Origin: DDH964 sp963806685
GTDB taxonomy: Bacteria; Desulfobacterota; Desulfuromonadia; Desulfuromonadales; DDH964
DNA: 64,000 nucleotides
Direction: 5' to 3'
NCBI GenBank assembly: GCA_963806685.1
Contig: CAWDZB010000022.1
Coordinates: forward strand, 1 to 64,000
Under the pieces are notes generated by a model, which was not told where the DNA came from, did no database searches, and saw nothing but the letters and a program-made list of their open reading frames with translations. Made by a program: the position numbers and the translations under genes. Below, in pieces: positions 51,807 through 60,892 of this stretch. How positions within the stretch are numbered: the first letter of the stretch is position 1; every line of letters starts with the position of its first letter.

Positions 51807-52260
51807 ACAAATCAATGACTTTTCGAATCACGAATCCCCCCTTTCGACGACAGTATTAGATCGCTGACAGGGGATGGTGGCACTTTTTGAATTGCATAGG
51901 TTCAGAATGGAGGAAGCCGCATGCAAAAAAAACGCCAAGCACTGACCTTGCGTGAAGCTGGAGTTTTGTTGCCTTAAAGAAAGGGATTGACCGGGGGAGG
52001 CGAATGGGCATCGCGGTTATGGCCAAAAAGGGATGCTGAGAGCGACCTCGCTACCGGGGAGCCCCCACTCCTGGCATCAAAAATGGGAATTGATTAGGCG
52101 AGAGCTGAGCCGGAGTCCATACACACCTGGCACATCGATGAAACCTTGAGGAAAGGGTGCAAAAAAACAGTTAAAAAGCAAAAAACAATCGATCCGAGCG
52201 TTCTAGAAGATACTTTCCTGCCCTTCCTGCAGAGTGTCCCCATTGCCCCGGAAACAGTCA

Positions 52261-52299
52261 GAAGAAAAGGCCAACCGCCGGCACACCGGGAGGTTGGCC
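52261..52299 (-). terminator. Terminator behind sucD
   Basis: On the minus strand GGCCAACC pairs with GGTTGGCC, with an inner CCGG/CCGG stem, followed by TTTTCTTC. It lies about 105 bp after the sucD stop. Confidence 0.75.
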
Positions 52300-52404
52300 C
52301 CACCCGTATCCGGCAATCCTTGAGATAATCCCAACGACAAACCGCCCGGGGCACAGGGCCACGGGCGATTTGCGTTTGTTCGGCGGGGCTGGAGAAGGGC
52401 CGGC

Positions 52405-53277
52405 TCAGCGCTTGAGCGCAGCCTGCATCGCCTCGCCCATCTTGGTCGGACTGGTGGCGACGGTGACTCCGCACTCGGTGAGGGCGGCGATCTTGTCCTC
52501 GGCGCGCCCCTTGCCGCCGGAAATGATCGCCCCGGCATGCCCCATGCGCTTGCCCGGAGGGGCGGTGACCCCGGCGATGAAGGCGGCTACCGGTTTCATC
52601 ATGTTGGCCTGGACCCAGCGGGCGGCCTCCTCCTCGGCACCGCCGCCGATCTCGCCAATCATGAACACCCCCTGGGTTTCGGGGTCCTCGTTGAAGAGCT
52701 GCAGCACGTCGATGAACTTCATGCCGATGATCGGGTCGCCGCCGATGCCGACGCAGGTCGACTGGCCGAGGCCCATGTCGGTGAGCTGCTTAACCGCCTC
52801 GTAGGTAAGGGTGCCGGAGCGGGAGACGACCCCTATCTTGCCGGGCTTGTGGATGTAGCCGGGCATGATCCCGACCTTGCACTGGCCGGGGGTGATCAGG
52901 CCCGGGCAGTTGGGGCCGATCAGCCGGGTTTTGGTGGTGTCGATGAAGCGTTTGGCCAGCACCATGTCGCGCACCGGCACCCCCTCGGTGATGCAGACCA
53001 CCAACGGCACCTTGGCCTCGCAGGCCTCGAGGATGGCATCGGCGGCCCCGGGGGGCGGGACGAAGATCATCGACACATCGGCGCCGCTGACCCGCACCGC
53101 CTCCTCGACGGTGTCGAAGACCGGGATCCCCTCGACGTGGATGCCGCCCTTGCCGGGGGTGACCCCGGCGACGATCTGTGAGCCGTAGTCACGGCACTGC
53201 TTGGCGTGGAAGAGGCCGGCCTTGCCGGTAATCCCCTGGACCAGAATCTTCGATTTTTTATTGAGCAGAATCGCCAT
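52405..53277 (-). CDS. sucD: Succinyl-CoA synthetase, alpha subunit
   Basis: The product is 290 residues. The CoA-binding domain starts 'KILVQGITGKAGLFHAKQCR', with 'RLIGPNCPGLITPGQCKVGI' and 'GVVSRSGTLTYEAVKQL'. The phosphorylated His is in 'GKRMGHAGAIISGGKG'. With SucC it interconverts succinyl-CoA and succinate with nucleotide phosphorylation in the TCA cycle. It lies 35 bp behind sucC on the same strand. Confidence 0.97.
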   Translation of the reverse strand: MAILLNKKSKILVQGITGKAGLFHAKQCRDYGSQIVAGVTPGKGGIHVEGIPVFDTVEEAVRVSGADVSMIFVPPPGAADAILEACEAKVPLVVCITEGVPVRDMVLAKRFIDTTKTRLIGPNCPGLITPGQCKVGIMPGYIHKPGKIGVVSRSGTLTYEAVKQLTDMGLGQSTCVGIGGDPIIGMKFIDVLQLFNEDPETQGVFMIGEIGGGAEEEAARWVQANMMKPVAAFIAGVTAPPGKRMGHAGAIISGGKGRAEDKIAALTECGVTVATSPTKMGEAMQAALKR

Positions 53278-53312
53278 CTGCAGAGCTCCTTCTCGGATAG
53301 GTTCAGGGGGAA

Positions 53313-54497
<1,185 letters not shown>

Positions 54498-54672
54498 AGG
54501 CTCCTCTTCCCTGGTTGAAGGTCGCCGTCCGCTGACGGCGTGATATGCTGGCGGGGTATCACAGCAAGGTCGATACCAAGAGGAAAACGGCTGTCCATCC
54601 GGCCCTTTGTGGAATTTCCTGGGCGATGGCCGGGACTCGTGTTGGCGAGAGTTCGCCACTAATGGCGAAAAC

Positions 54673-54726
54673 TGGTATGACCATTTTCGACAGATTCTTT
54701 ATAGAGCGCCAAAAATCACCTGTCAA
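54673..54726 (-). promoter_or_regulatory. sucCD promoter and GntR/FadR-type operator
   Basis: On the minus strand TTGACA (54726-54721) and TATAAA (54703-54698) have the ideal 17-bp spacer. Just downstream, inside the expected transcript start, is TGGT-CAT-ACCA (54673-54683), within AAATGGTCATACCAGTT. This fits the TGGTNNNACCA-type core of the FadR/PdhR/LldR subgroup of GntR regulators. A second inverted repeat (GGCGAACTCTCGCC) follows at 54644-54657. Repression of the TCA-cycle step by an acyl- or 2-oxoacid-responsive GntR protein is an inference. Confidence 0.65.
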
Positions 54727-54951
54727 CCCTAATTTTTTTAGCAAAAATAAAGTATCCGATCAAATTTCCGCCAAAATGGCATTTTCTACTCCCCGAGGGG
54801 GCGTGAAGTAAAAAATGGTCTGACCTGCCATGCCCACCGCCTGGACATCCGCCTGGATGGCCAATCACCTGCCGCCCTACCAGTTCATGCAACGGCCATT
54901 TCAGCCATTCCTTTCCGCCTTGGCCTTCCCCGCCGGCCGGACAGTCGGCGC

Positions 54952-55012
54952 AAAAAAGCCGGCCCGCCAACCGCCTCCGCTACGAATTCTAGCAGAGGAG
55001 GGCCGGCGGGCC
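54952..55012 (-). terminator. Terminator behind the transaldolase gene
   Basis: On the minus strand GGCCCGCC (55012-55005) pairs with GGCGGGCC (54968-54961), with an inner CCTCTGCT/AGCGGAGG stem, ending in GGCTTTTTTG. It is about 30 bp after the stop. Confidence 0.8.
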
Positions 55013-55043
55013 AGTGCGAGGGAGCAGGTTGAAAGCGGAGGCG

Positions 55044-55691
55044 CTACTTGCGGGCTTTCTTCCAGTCGGCGAGAAACCTCTCGATGCCGACGTCGGTCAG
55101 CGGATGTTTGGCCAACTGCTGCATGACCGAAAAAGGGATGGTGCAGATATCGGCGCCGATCAGCGCCGCGTTGAGCACATGCAGCGGACCACGCACCGAG
55201 GCGACGATGATCTCGGTGGCGTAGCCGTAGTTGTCGAAGATGGTGCGAATCTGCTCGACACCCTCCATACCGTCGTGGCCGACGTCGTCGAGGCGGCCGA
55301 CGAAGGGAGAGACGTAGGTCGCACCAGCCTTGGCGGCGAGCAAAGCCTGCAGGGGCGAGAAGACCAGGGTGACGTTGGTCTTGATCCCTTCCTCGGTGAA
55401 AATGTGCGTGGCCTTGAGCCCTTCGGGGGTCATCGGTACCTTGATGACGATGTTCTTCGGATGAATTTTCGCCAGCTCCTGCCCCTCGCGGACCATCCCC
55501 TCGGCATCGAGGGCGATGACTTCGGCGGAGATCGGGCCGTCGACGATGTCGGTGATCTCGGTCACCACTTCGCGGAATTCGCGGCCGCTCTTGGCGATCA
55601 GCGACGGGTTGGTGGTGACGCCGTCAACCAGTCCCAGATCGTGGGCGGCGCGGATTTCGCCGACGTCGGCGGTGTCGATGAAGAATTTCAT
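55044..55691 (-). CDS. tal: Transaldolase (short TalC/fructose-6-P aldolase-like type)
   Basis: The product is 215 residues. It starts MKFFIDTADVGEIRAAHDLG, then 'LVDGVTTNPSLIAKSGREF', the Schiff-base lysine in 'NIVIKVPMTPEGLKA' and 'TLVFSPLQALLAAKAGATYV'. 'ATYVSPFVGRLDDVGHDGM' completes the family pattern. This short class includes genuine transaldolases (usual in Desulfuromonadales-type genomes) and fructose-6-phosphate aldolases; sequence alone does not separate them firmly. Pentose-phosphate role with rpe elsewhere in the window. Confidence 0.92.
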   Translation of the reverse strand: MKFFIDTADVGEIRAAHDLGLVDGVTTNPSLIAKSGREFREVVTEITDIVDGPISAEVIALDAEGMVREGQELAKIHPKNIVIKVPMTPEGLKATHIFTEEGIKTNVTLVFSPLQALLAAKAGATYVSPFVGRLDDVGHDGMEGVEQIRTIFDNYGYATEIIVASVRGPLHVLNAALIGADICTIPFSVMQQLAKHPLTDVGIERFLADWKKARK

Positions 55692-55786
55692 GGTCTGCTC
55701 CTAGTGATGTTGATGGTGTTCAGCACCAGGACGCCAGGCCCTGGCTGGTGGGGGATACTGCAGGGTTGCCGATGTTGCCGGCGGGT

Positions 55787-56038
55787 TCAATCCTTGCCGC
55801 GGTAGGCGTCGCGACAGGCGGCCGAGCAGAAATAATGGCGTTTGCCGCCGACCACCGCGCTCAGCGCATCGCCGCGAGGGAGGAAGGTCCCGCACTGGGG
55901 ATCGCGCACCATCTCCTCCCCCTCCCGGGTCCGTGCCGGCGGCGGCGCTGGACGGTGGCCGAAGAGCACCCTCGCCAGGCTTGTGAAAAATTTATAACCG
56001 AGATAGAACAACAGTCCCAGCAGCAACAGACGGATCAT
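55787..56038 (-). CDS. Small membrane-anchored YHS/TRASH-like protein (PP0621 type)
   Basis: The product is 83 residues. One N-terminal helix (MIRLLLLGLLFYLGYKFF) and a Pro/Arg linker precede a compact cysteine domain 'MVRDPQCGTFLPRGDAL...RHYFCSAACRDAYRGKD'. The DPxCGT...YFCSxxCRDxY pattern is that of YHS/TRASH metal-binding domains and of the PP0621 family. Probably binds a metal at the cytoplasmic face. It lies 4 bp after folK. Confidence 0.85.
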   Translation of the reverse strand: MIRLLLLGLLFYLGYKFFTSLARVLFGHRPAPPPARTREGEEMVRDPQCGTFLPRGDALSAVVGGKRHYFCSAACRDAYRGKD

Positions 56039-56042
56039 GGCA

Positions 56043-56564
56043 TCACCATTCGGTGTTCAGCCGCTCGACCCGGCTCGGGTCGGCGAGCTCGGTCAACAGT
56101 CGGTCCAGCCTTACGCCGAAGACCGGGTGGGAGAGCTGCGGCGCCAGTTCGCAGATCGGTGCGAGGACGAAGCGGCGCAGGTGCAGGCGCGGGTGGGGAA
56201 CGGTCAGTTCGGGGGTTTCAAGGGCCAGGTCGTCGTAGAGCAGCAGGTCGACATCCAGGGTCCGCGGCCCCCAGCGCAGGGTTCGCCGGCGCCCGAAATG
56301 CTCCTCAAGGGCCAGGCAGTGGGCGAGCAGTCGTGCCGGCGGCAGGTCGGTGGCCAGGGCCACCACGGCATTGAGGTAATCCGGCTGCCCCGTCGGCCCG
56401 CCGACCGGCGCCGTGCGGTAGAGGGCCGAACAGGCCAACAGGCGGCTCTGCGGCAGCCGGACCAGGGCATCCCGCGCGGCCGCCAGGGTCGTCGCCGGGT
56501 CACCGAGGTTGGCGCCGAGGCCGAGATAGGCGGTGTGCCCGGGTGGGAACGAAGTTTGCGCCAT
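56043..56564 (-). CDS. folK: HPPK (6-hydroxymethyl-7,8-dihydropterin pyrophosphokinase)
   Basis: The product is 173 residues from the ATG at 56564 (MAQTSFPPGHTAYLGLGANL); a longer frame to 56600 adds unconserved residues. Signatures: 'YLGLGANLGDPATTL', 'CSALYRTAPVGGPTGQPDYL', the HPPK motif 'RWGPRTLDVDLLLYDDLALE' (Asp pair binding Mg) and 'VPHPRLHLRRFVLAPICELA'. Transfers pyrophosphate from ATP to hydroxymethylpterin in folate synthesis. Confidence 0.95.
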   Translation of the reverse strand: MAQTSFPPGHTAYLGLGANLGDPATTLAAARDALVRLPQSRLLACSALYRTAPVGGPTGQPDYLNAVVALATDLPPARLLAHCLALEEHFGRRRTLRWGPRTLDVDLLLYDDLALETPELTVPHPRLHLRRFVLAPICELAPQLSHPVFGVRLDRLLTELADPSRVERLNTEW

Positions 56565-56670
56565 CGGCCGATTTAACCACAGCCGTCCGCCGGCCGTCAA
56601 CGTGCCAACCTTCAGAATCCTTGCGGCCCGCCTTTGGCCATGCTAATAACGGGCGAACAAGGAGCTGCCG

Positions 56671-57078
56671 ATGCCCGAAACCCTGACCGTGACCCTGGCC
56701 GTTGCCGATTTGGCCGCCAGCGAGGAATTCTATGCCGCGACCCTCGGCCTCGCCGTCGAGCGTTTTGTCCCGCTCCCTGGCCATCCGCCGTTGCTGCTGC
56801 TGTGCAGCGGCGACGCCACTCTGCTGTTTCGCGAGGATGCGGTCCTCGAAGCCCTCCATCCCGCCGCCCTGCAGAACCTGCAGCGCCACCCCCGCGGCGT
56901 CGGCGTCACCCTGGAGCTGACCCTTCCCGATCTGGGAGGAGCCAGGCGCCGACTCGCCCGGCGCCGCTGGCACCTGGTCTACGAGCTGGAGGACGCTGAA
57001 TTCGCTCGCGAGGAAATTTGGCTTCACGACCCCGACGGCTACCTTTTGGTCCTGGGGACCGCGCCGGACGATCGATGA
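56671..57078 (+). CDS. VOC-family (glyoxalase/bleomycin-resistance fold) protein
   Basis: The product is 135 residues. The ATG follows AAGGAG by seven bases. It reads 'LTVTLAVADLAASEEFYAAT' and 'LGLAVERFVPLPGHPPLLLL', then 'WHLVYELEDAEFAREEIWLH' with the closing 'DPDGYLLVLGT', the paired beta-alpha-beta-beta-beta modules of vicinal oxygen chelate proteins. The specific substrate cannot be told. It stands alone between folK (divergent) and the moxR operon. Confidence 0.85.
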   Translation: MPETLTVTLAVADLAASEEFYAATLGLAVERFVPLPGHPPLLLLCSGDATLLFREDAVLEALHPAALQNLQRHPRGVGVTLELTLPDLGGARRRLARRRWHLVYELEDAEFAREEIWLHDPDGYLLVLGTAPDDR

Positions 57079-57123
57079 AGCACGGCCTCCCCGGGCTGTA
57101 ATTTCCCCCCGTCCTGGTCTATA

Positions 57124-58107
57124 ATGGCCAACAACAGCCGCCCGCTTCCGGCCACCGGAACCCCCATGACACCTGCCAAACACGCTGAAATCCAGAAGGT
57201 CATCGACGCCCTGGAGCACCGGGTCCTGCACGGCAAGGAACGGGCGCTGCGGTTGTCGTTGATCGCCCTTTTGGCCGGTGGGCACATCCTCCTAGAGGAT
57301 CTCCCCGGACTCGGCAAGACCACCCTGGCCCTGGCCCTCTCGGCGGCGCTGGGACTCTCCTTCGGCCGCATCCAGTGCACCAGCGACCTGCTCCCTTCCG
57401 ATATTACCGGACTGTCGATCTTCGAGCGTGACGGCAGCCGCTTCCGCTTCATCGAGGGACCGATCTTCAACAACATCCTGCTCGCCGACGAAATCAACCG
57501 AGCGATGCCCAAGACCCAGAGCGCCATGCTCGAAGCGATGGAAGAACGCCGGGTGACGGTGGAGGGGACGACCTACCCCCTGCCGGAACCGTTTCTGGTT
57601 ATCGCCACCCAGAACCCGGTGGAACAGGTCGGCACTTATCCGCTGCCCGAATCGCAGCTCGACCGCTTCCTGATCGCCACCGGCATCGGCTACCCCGACG
57701 CCGACCTGGAAAAAGCCATCATCCGCCACGGCGGCATCCGCGAGGAGCTGCGCGACATCGAACCGCTCCTTTCCCGCGAAGACCTGCTCGCGGCGCGGCG
57801 CACGGTGCGCGAAGAGATCCAGCTCGGCGAGCTGCTGGTCGACTACATCTACCGCCTGGTGGCGGCGACCCGCGAGCATCCCTACATTCTTTCCGGCCTG
57901 TCGACCCGCGGTGCCCTCAACCTGGCCGCCGCAGCCCGCGCCGCGGCCTACCTGGAGCGGCGCGACTACGTGATTCCCGAGGACGTGCAGCTGGTCGCGG
58001 GGGCGGTCGGCGCCCACCGGCTGATCCTGCGCCCCCAGCACGAGGCCCTTCCCAAGCAGGAGGTGCTGCAATCGATCGTCGCCAGCGTCCCCGTGCCCCG
58101 GGGCTGA
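57124..58107 (+). CDS. MoxR-type AAA+ ATPase
   Basis: The product is 327 residues from 57124; an internal ATG at 57166 (MTPAKHAEIQKVI) is an alternative start, and TATAAT overlaps the first one. Walker A is 'LLEDLPGLGKTTLALAL', Walker B 'NNILLADEINRAMPKTQ', sensor 1 'FLVIATQNPVEQVGTYPLPE' and sensor 2 'LSTRGALNLAAAARAAA'. It is a chaperone-like ATPase that acts on VWA or DUF58 partners. Followed by DUF58 and transglutaminase genes with overlaps, the standard three-gene set. Confidence 0.93.
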   Translation: MANNSRPLPATGTPMTPAKHAEIQKVIDALEHRVLHGKERALRLSLIALLAGGHILLEDLPGLGKTTLALALSAALGLSFGRIQCTSDLLPSDITGLSIFERDGSRFRFIEGPIFNNILLADEINRAMPKTQSAMLEAMEERRVTVEGTTYPLPEPFLVIATQNPVEQVGTYPLPESQLDRFLIATGIGYPDADLEKAIIRHGGIREELRDIEPLLSREDLLAARRTVREEIQLGELLVDYIYRLVAATREHPYILSGLSTRGALNLAAAARAAAYLERRDYVIPEDVQLVAGAVGAHRLILRPQHEALPKQEVLQSIVASVPVPRG

Positions 58108-58979
58108 GACTCACCCGGGCCGGCGGCCTCTACATCCTGCTCACCCTGCTGCTCGGCTTCGGCGCCGTCAATACCGGCAACAACCTCCTCTACCTGCTGG
58201 TCTCGGCGCTGCTCGGCTTCATGGCGATCTCCGGCGTCCTCGGTCGCAGCAACCTGTTCGGCCTCGAGTTGCGGGCCGAACCGACCGACGAGATCTACGC
58301 CGGAATCGAAACCCTGGTGACTATCCGCCTGCGCAACCGCCGGCGCTGGCTAACAGCCTGCCTGCTGCGCCTCGAACTTGCCGGCGGCGCCGCTGTCTGC
58401 CCGGTCCTCCCCCCCCGCGGCGAGCTGCGCCTGCCGCTGCCGGTTACCTTTCCCCGCCGCGGCCTGCAGCCGCTGGGGGCGATTCGCGTCAGCTCCCCCT
58501 TTCCGATCAATTTCTTCGTGCGCAGCATCGCCCTGCCCCTGGCCGAGGCCGTGACCGTCTTCCCGGCGCCCCGACCGGTCCCCCGCCCCGGCGGTGGGCC
58601 GACCCGAACCGCCCCCGGCGAAGCCTGGCGCGGCAAGGGGTACGAAGGTGAACTGACGCGGATCGGCGACTACCGCGGCAGCGAACCACTGAAGATGATC
58701 CACTGGAAGCTCTCCGCCCGCCATGACCAGCTCATGGTCAAGGAGCTCTCGGCGGCGGCCACGCCGCCGCTGGTTATCGACCTCGACGAGCTCCCCGGAC
58801 GCGGCCTGGAGGAGCGCCTGCAAGCCGCCAGCTGGCTGATCGACCAGGCCTTTCGTGCCTGCCGGCCGGTCGGGCTGCGCCTGGATGGGGTGACCCTCCC
58901 GGCGGCCGGGGGCCGGCTGCAAAAACTTCACCTGCTCGGAGCGCTGGCCCGCCATGGTCACCATCCGCCGCCCTCTTGA
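58104..58979 (+). CDS. DUF58 membrane protein (CTG start proposed)
   Basis: The product is 291 residues. The first ATG (58221) would remove both N-terminal helices. The frame upstream encodes 'RLTRAGGLYILLTLLLGFGA' and 'NTGNNLLYLLVSALLGFMA', standard for the family. The only candidate start in place is CTG at 58104, which overlaps the moxR TGA as CTGA. DUF58 signature: 'GEAWRGKGYEGELTRIGDYR' and 'GSEPLKMIHWKLSARHDQLM'. It works with MoxR and the transglutaminase protein; the process is unknown. Confidence 0.88.
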   Translation: MRLTRAGGLYILLTLLLGFGAVNTGNNLLYLLVSALLGFMAISGVLGRSNLFGLELRAEPTDEIYAGIETLVTIRLRNRRRWLTACLLRLELAGGAAVCPVLPPRGELRLPLPVTFPRRGLQPLGAIRVSSPFPINFFVRSIALPLAEAVTVFPAPRPVPRPGGGPTRTAPGEAWRGKGYEGELTRIGDYRGSEPLKMIHWKLSARHDQLMVKELSAAATPPLVIDLDELPGRGLEERLQAASWLIDQAFRACRPVGLRLDGVTLPAAGGRLQKLHLLGALARHGHHPPPS

Positions 58980-60876
58980 TCTTTTGACCTACGCCAGCTG
59001 CGTGCTCGGCGTGGCGCCGCTCTATCCCCACCTGGAGCCGGCGGCGCAACTGGCGGCCCCCGCGGCGCTGGCCATCGGCATCGTCTGCGACCGGCGCGAC
59101 CGCTACCTCCTCGGCCGCCATCCGGCCACACTTCTCTCCCTGCTGCTGTTCGCCTTTTACGCCCTGCGCATCAACCGCGCGGACCTGGTCGAACCGGTGG
59201 TCAACGTCCTGGTCCTGCTCCTGGCGATCCGCCTGGTGACCGCCAAGAGCGACCGCAACTACCTGCAGATCTTCCTGCTGGCGATCTTCGCTCTCGCCGG
59301 CTCCTCCCTCCTCTCCCTGAACCTCTTCTTCCTGCCGGTGCTGGTGCTGCTGGTGCTGTGCCTCACCATCGGCCTGGTCCTGCTCTGCTTTTACGGCAGC
59401 GACCCCGGGCTCGCCCTATCCGGCGGAGATCTGCGCAGGGTCCTGGTCTCCGCCCTGCTGCTGCCGCTCGGCTCGCTGCTGTTGATGCTGGTCTTCTTCG
59501 TCATCCTCCCCCGAACTGAGCGGCCGTTGTGGAACTTCCTCAACCCCGGCGCCGCCGCCGCCAGCGGCTTTTCCGAAACGGTCCGCCCCGGCGCCTTTGC
59601 CGGCAATGCGGCGGTGGAGGCCCTGGTTTTCCGGGTGCAGACCGAGCAGCTCCCGTTGGAGGACCTCTACTGGCGGGGAACGGTCCTGAACACGCTCGAG
59701 GGCGACGACTGGCTCCGCAGGGAACCGCCGGCCGGCGAAAGGGTGCGGCTGCGCGGCGGCCGCCGGGTCAGCCAGACGATCTACCTGGAACCGCAGAACA
59801 ACCGCTTCCTGTTCGCGCTGGATCCGCCCGCCGCCCTGGCGGGGATTCACGCGCGCAGCAGCGGCGACATGGTCAGCATGGTCCCGCGACCAATGAACCG
59901 GCGGATCAGCTACCAGGCACAATCGCCGGTCGGCGCGACCATGGAAGCCGCCACAGCGACCGGCCGGGACTTCTACCTGCACACCCCCGCCGGGATTTCG
60001 GCGCGGCTACGCGCAACCGCCGCCCGTCTGGCGGCCGGTACCGACGATGCCGGGGAGAAAGTGGCGCGCACGGAAGCCTTTTTCCGCGCCCAAAAGCTGA
60101 GCTATGCCACCGAAAACCTGCCGGGGCCGACGGCGCCCATCGACGACTTTCTGTTCGGGAAGAAGCGCGGCTACTGTGAATTCTTCGCCAGCAGTTTCGC
60201 CCTGCTGCTGCGCCTTGAGGGCGTGCCGGCGCGCCTGGTCGGCGGCTACCATGGCGGCACCTGGAACGCATTCGGTGGGTATTACACGGTCACCGAGAAC
60301 ATGGCCCACGTCTGGGTGGAGGTCCTGATCGACGGCGCCTGGCAGCGCCGCGACCCGAGCAGCCTGGCCCAAAACGCCCCGAGCGTGGCCGCCGCGCTCG
60401 CGGGGCGCACCGTGCCCTGGAGCCGATCCCTGCTCGACGCCGCCGAATACTACTGGACCCAGGCGGTCATCACCTACGACCTGGGACGCCAACTCGAACT
60501 GGTGCGCGGCGCCGGTCGCCGCCTGGGCGGGTTGCAGCCCGGCAACCTGCCCTCCCCGCGCAAACTGCTGCTCCCCGGGTTCCTGCTGGTGCTGACGGGG
60601 GCCGGCGGCTGGCTGCTGCTGTGGCTGCGCATCCCGGCCGAGCAGCGCCTGGCCCGACGCTTTCTGCGCCTGGCGACCCGCCGCCAGGGCCTGGAAGAAA
60701 TCCCCGCGGCGGAAGGTCTGGAACATCTGGCGGAACGCCTCGGCGATCCTCATAGTCGGGAGTTCGCACGGATTTTCGGCGGCGCCGTCTTCCGCGACCG
60801 TCACCTGAGTGGGGCGGAAAAGCAGCGGCTGCGCTTCTTGCTGAAGGAACTGCGGAAGAAACCTGGAGGGGAGTGA
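58954..60876 (+). CDS. Transglutaminase-like membrane protein (TgpA/DUF3488 type)
   Basis: The product is 640 residues and overlaps the DUF58 gene by 26 bp. Five to six N-terminal helices (to about residue 190) are followed by a periplasmic transglutaminase domain with Cys about 408 ('GKKRGYCEFFASSFALLL'), His about 451 ('ENMAHVWVEVLIDGAW') and Asp about 467 ('RRDPSSLAQNAPS'). A further helix lies at about 540-562 and a charged cytoplasmic DUF4129-like tail follows. It is a cysteine-protease-fold enzyme of the envelope; the substrate is not known. Confidence 0.92.
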   Translation: MVTIRRPLDLLTYASCVLGVAPLYPHLEPAAQLAAPAALAIGIVCDRRDRYLLGRHPATLLSLLLFAFYALRINRADLVEPVVNVLVLLLAIRLVTAKSDRNYLQIFLLAIFALAGSSLLSLNLFFLPVLVLLVLCLTIGLVLLCFYGSDPGLALSGGDLRRVLVSALLLPLGSLLLMLVFFVILPRTERPLWNFLNPGAAAASGFSETVRPGAFAGNAAVEALVFRVQTEQLPLEDLYWRGTVLNTLEGDDWLRREPPAGERVRLRGGRRVSQTIYLEPQNNRFLFALDPPAALAGIHARSSGDMVSMVPRPMNRRISYQAQSPVGATMEAATATGRDFYLHTPAGISARLRATAARLAAGTDDAGEKVARTEAFFRAQKLSYATENLPGPTAPIDDFLFGKKRGYCEFFASSFALLLRLEGVPARLVGGYHGGTWNAFGGYYTVTENMAHVWVEVLIDGAWQRRDPSSLAQNAPSVAAALAGRTVPWSRSLLDAAEYYWTQAVITYDLGRQLELVRGAGRRLGGLQPGNLPSPRKLLLPGFLLVLTGAGGWLLLWLRIPAEQRLARRFLRLATRRQGLEEIPAAEGLEHLAERLGDPHSREFARIFGGAVFRDRHLSGAEKQRLRFLLKELRKKPGGE

Positions 60877-60892
60877 GAAGGGGGGAGTCGGC

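Larger units (their letters stand above)
51624..52404. other. Long non-coding interval between the oxidase and sucD genes
   Basis: 781 bp without a credible gene. It contains the oxidase promoter/operator (51779-51806) and a roughly 150-nt oxidase leader. An 18-codon plus-strand frame at 51921-51977 has a well-placed GGAGGAA but no recognisable product. A lysine-rich frame near 52,146 has no ribosome site. The sucCD terminator is at 52261-52299. Confidence 0.6.
54498..55043. other. Regulatory interval between sucC and the transaldolase gene
   Basis: No gene is seen. It contains the sucC leader with the inverted repeat TGGCGA-GAGT-TCGCCA class at 54642-54658, a GntR-type operator (54673-54683), the sucC promoter (54698-54726), AT-rich sequence to about 54,790, and the transaldolase terminator (54952-55012). 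Confidence 0.65.

Noticed and set aside
54642..54658. Fourth copy of the ArsR-type operator near sucC
   Set aside because: The arms are similar (TTGGC...GCCA) but the spacer is 8 rather than 6 bp and the last base is wrong, so the half-sites would be out of phase.
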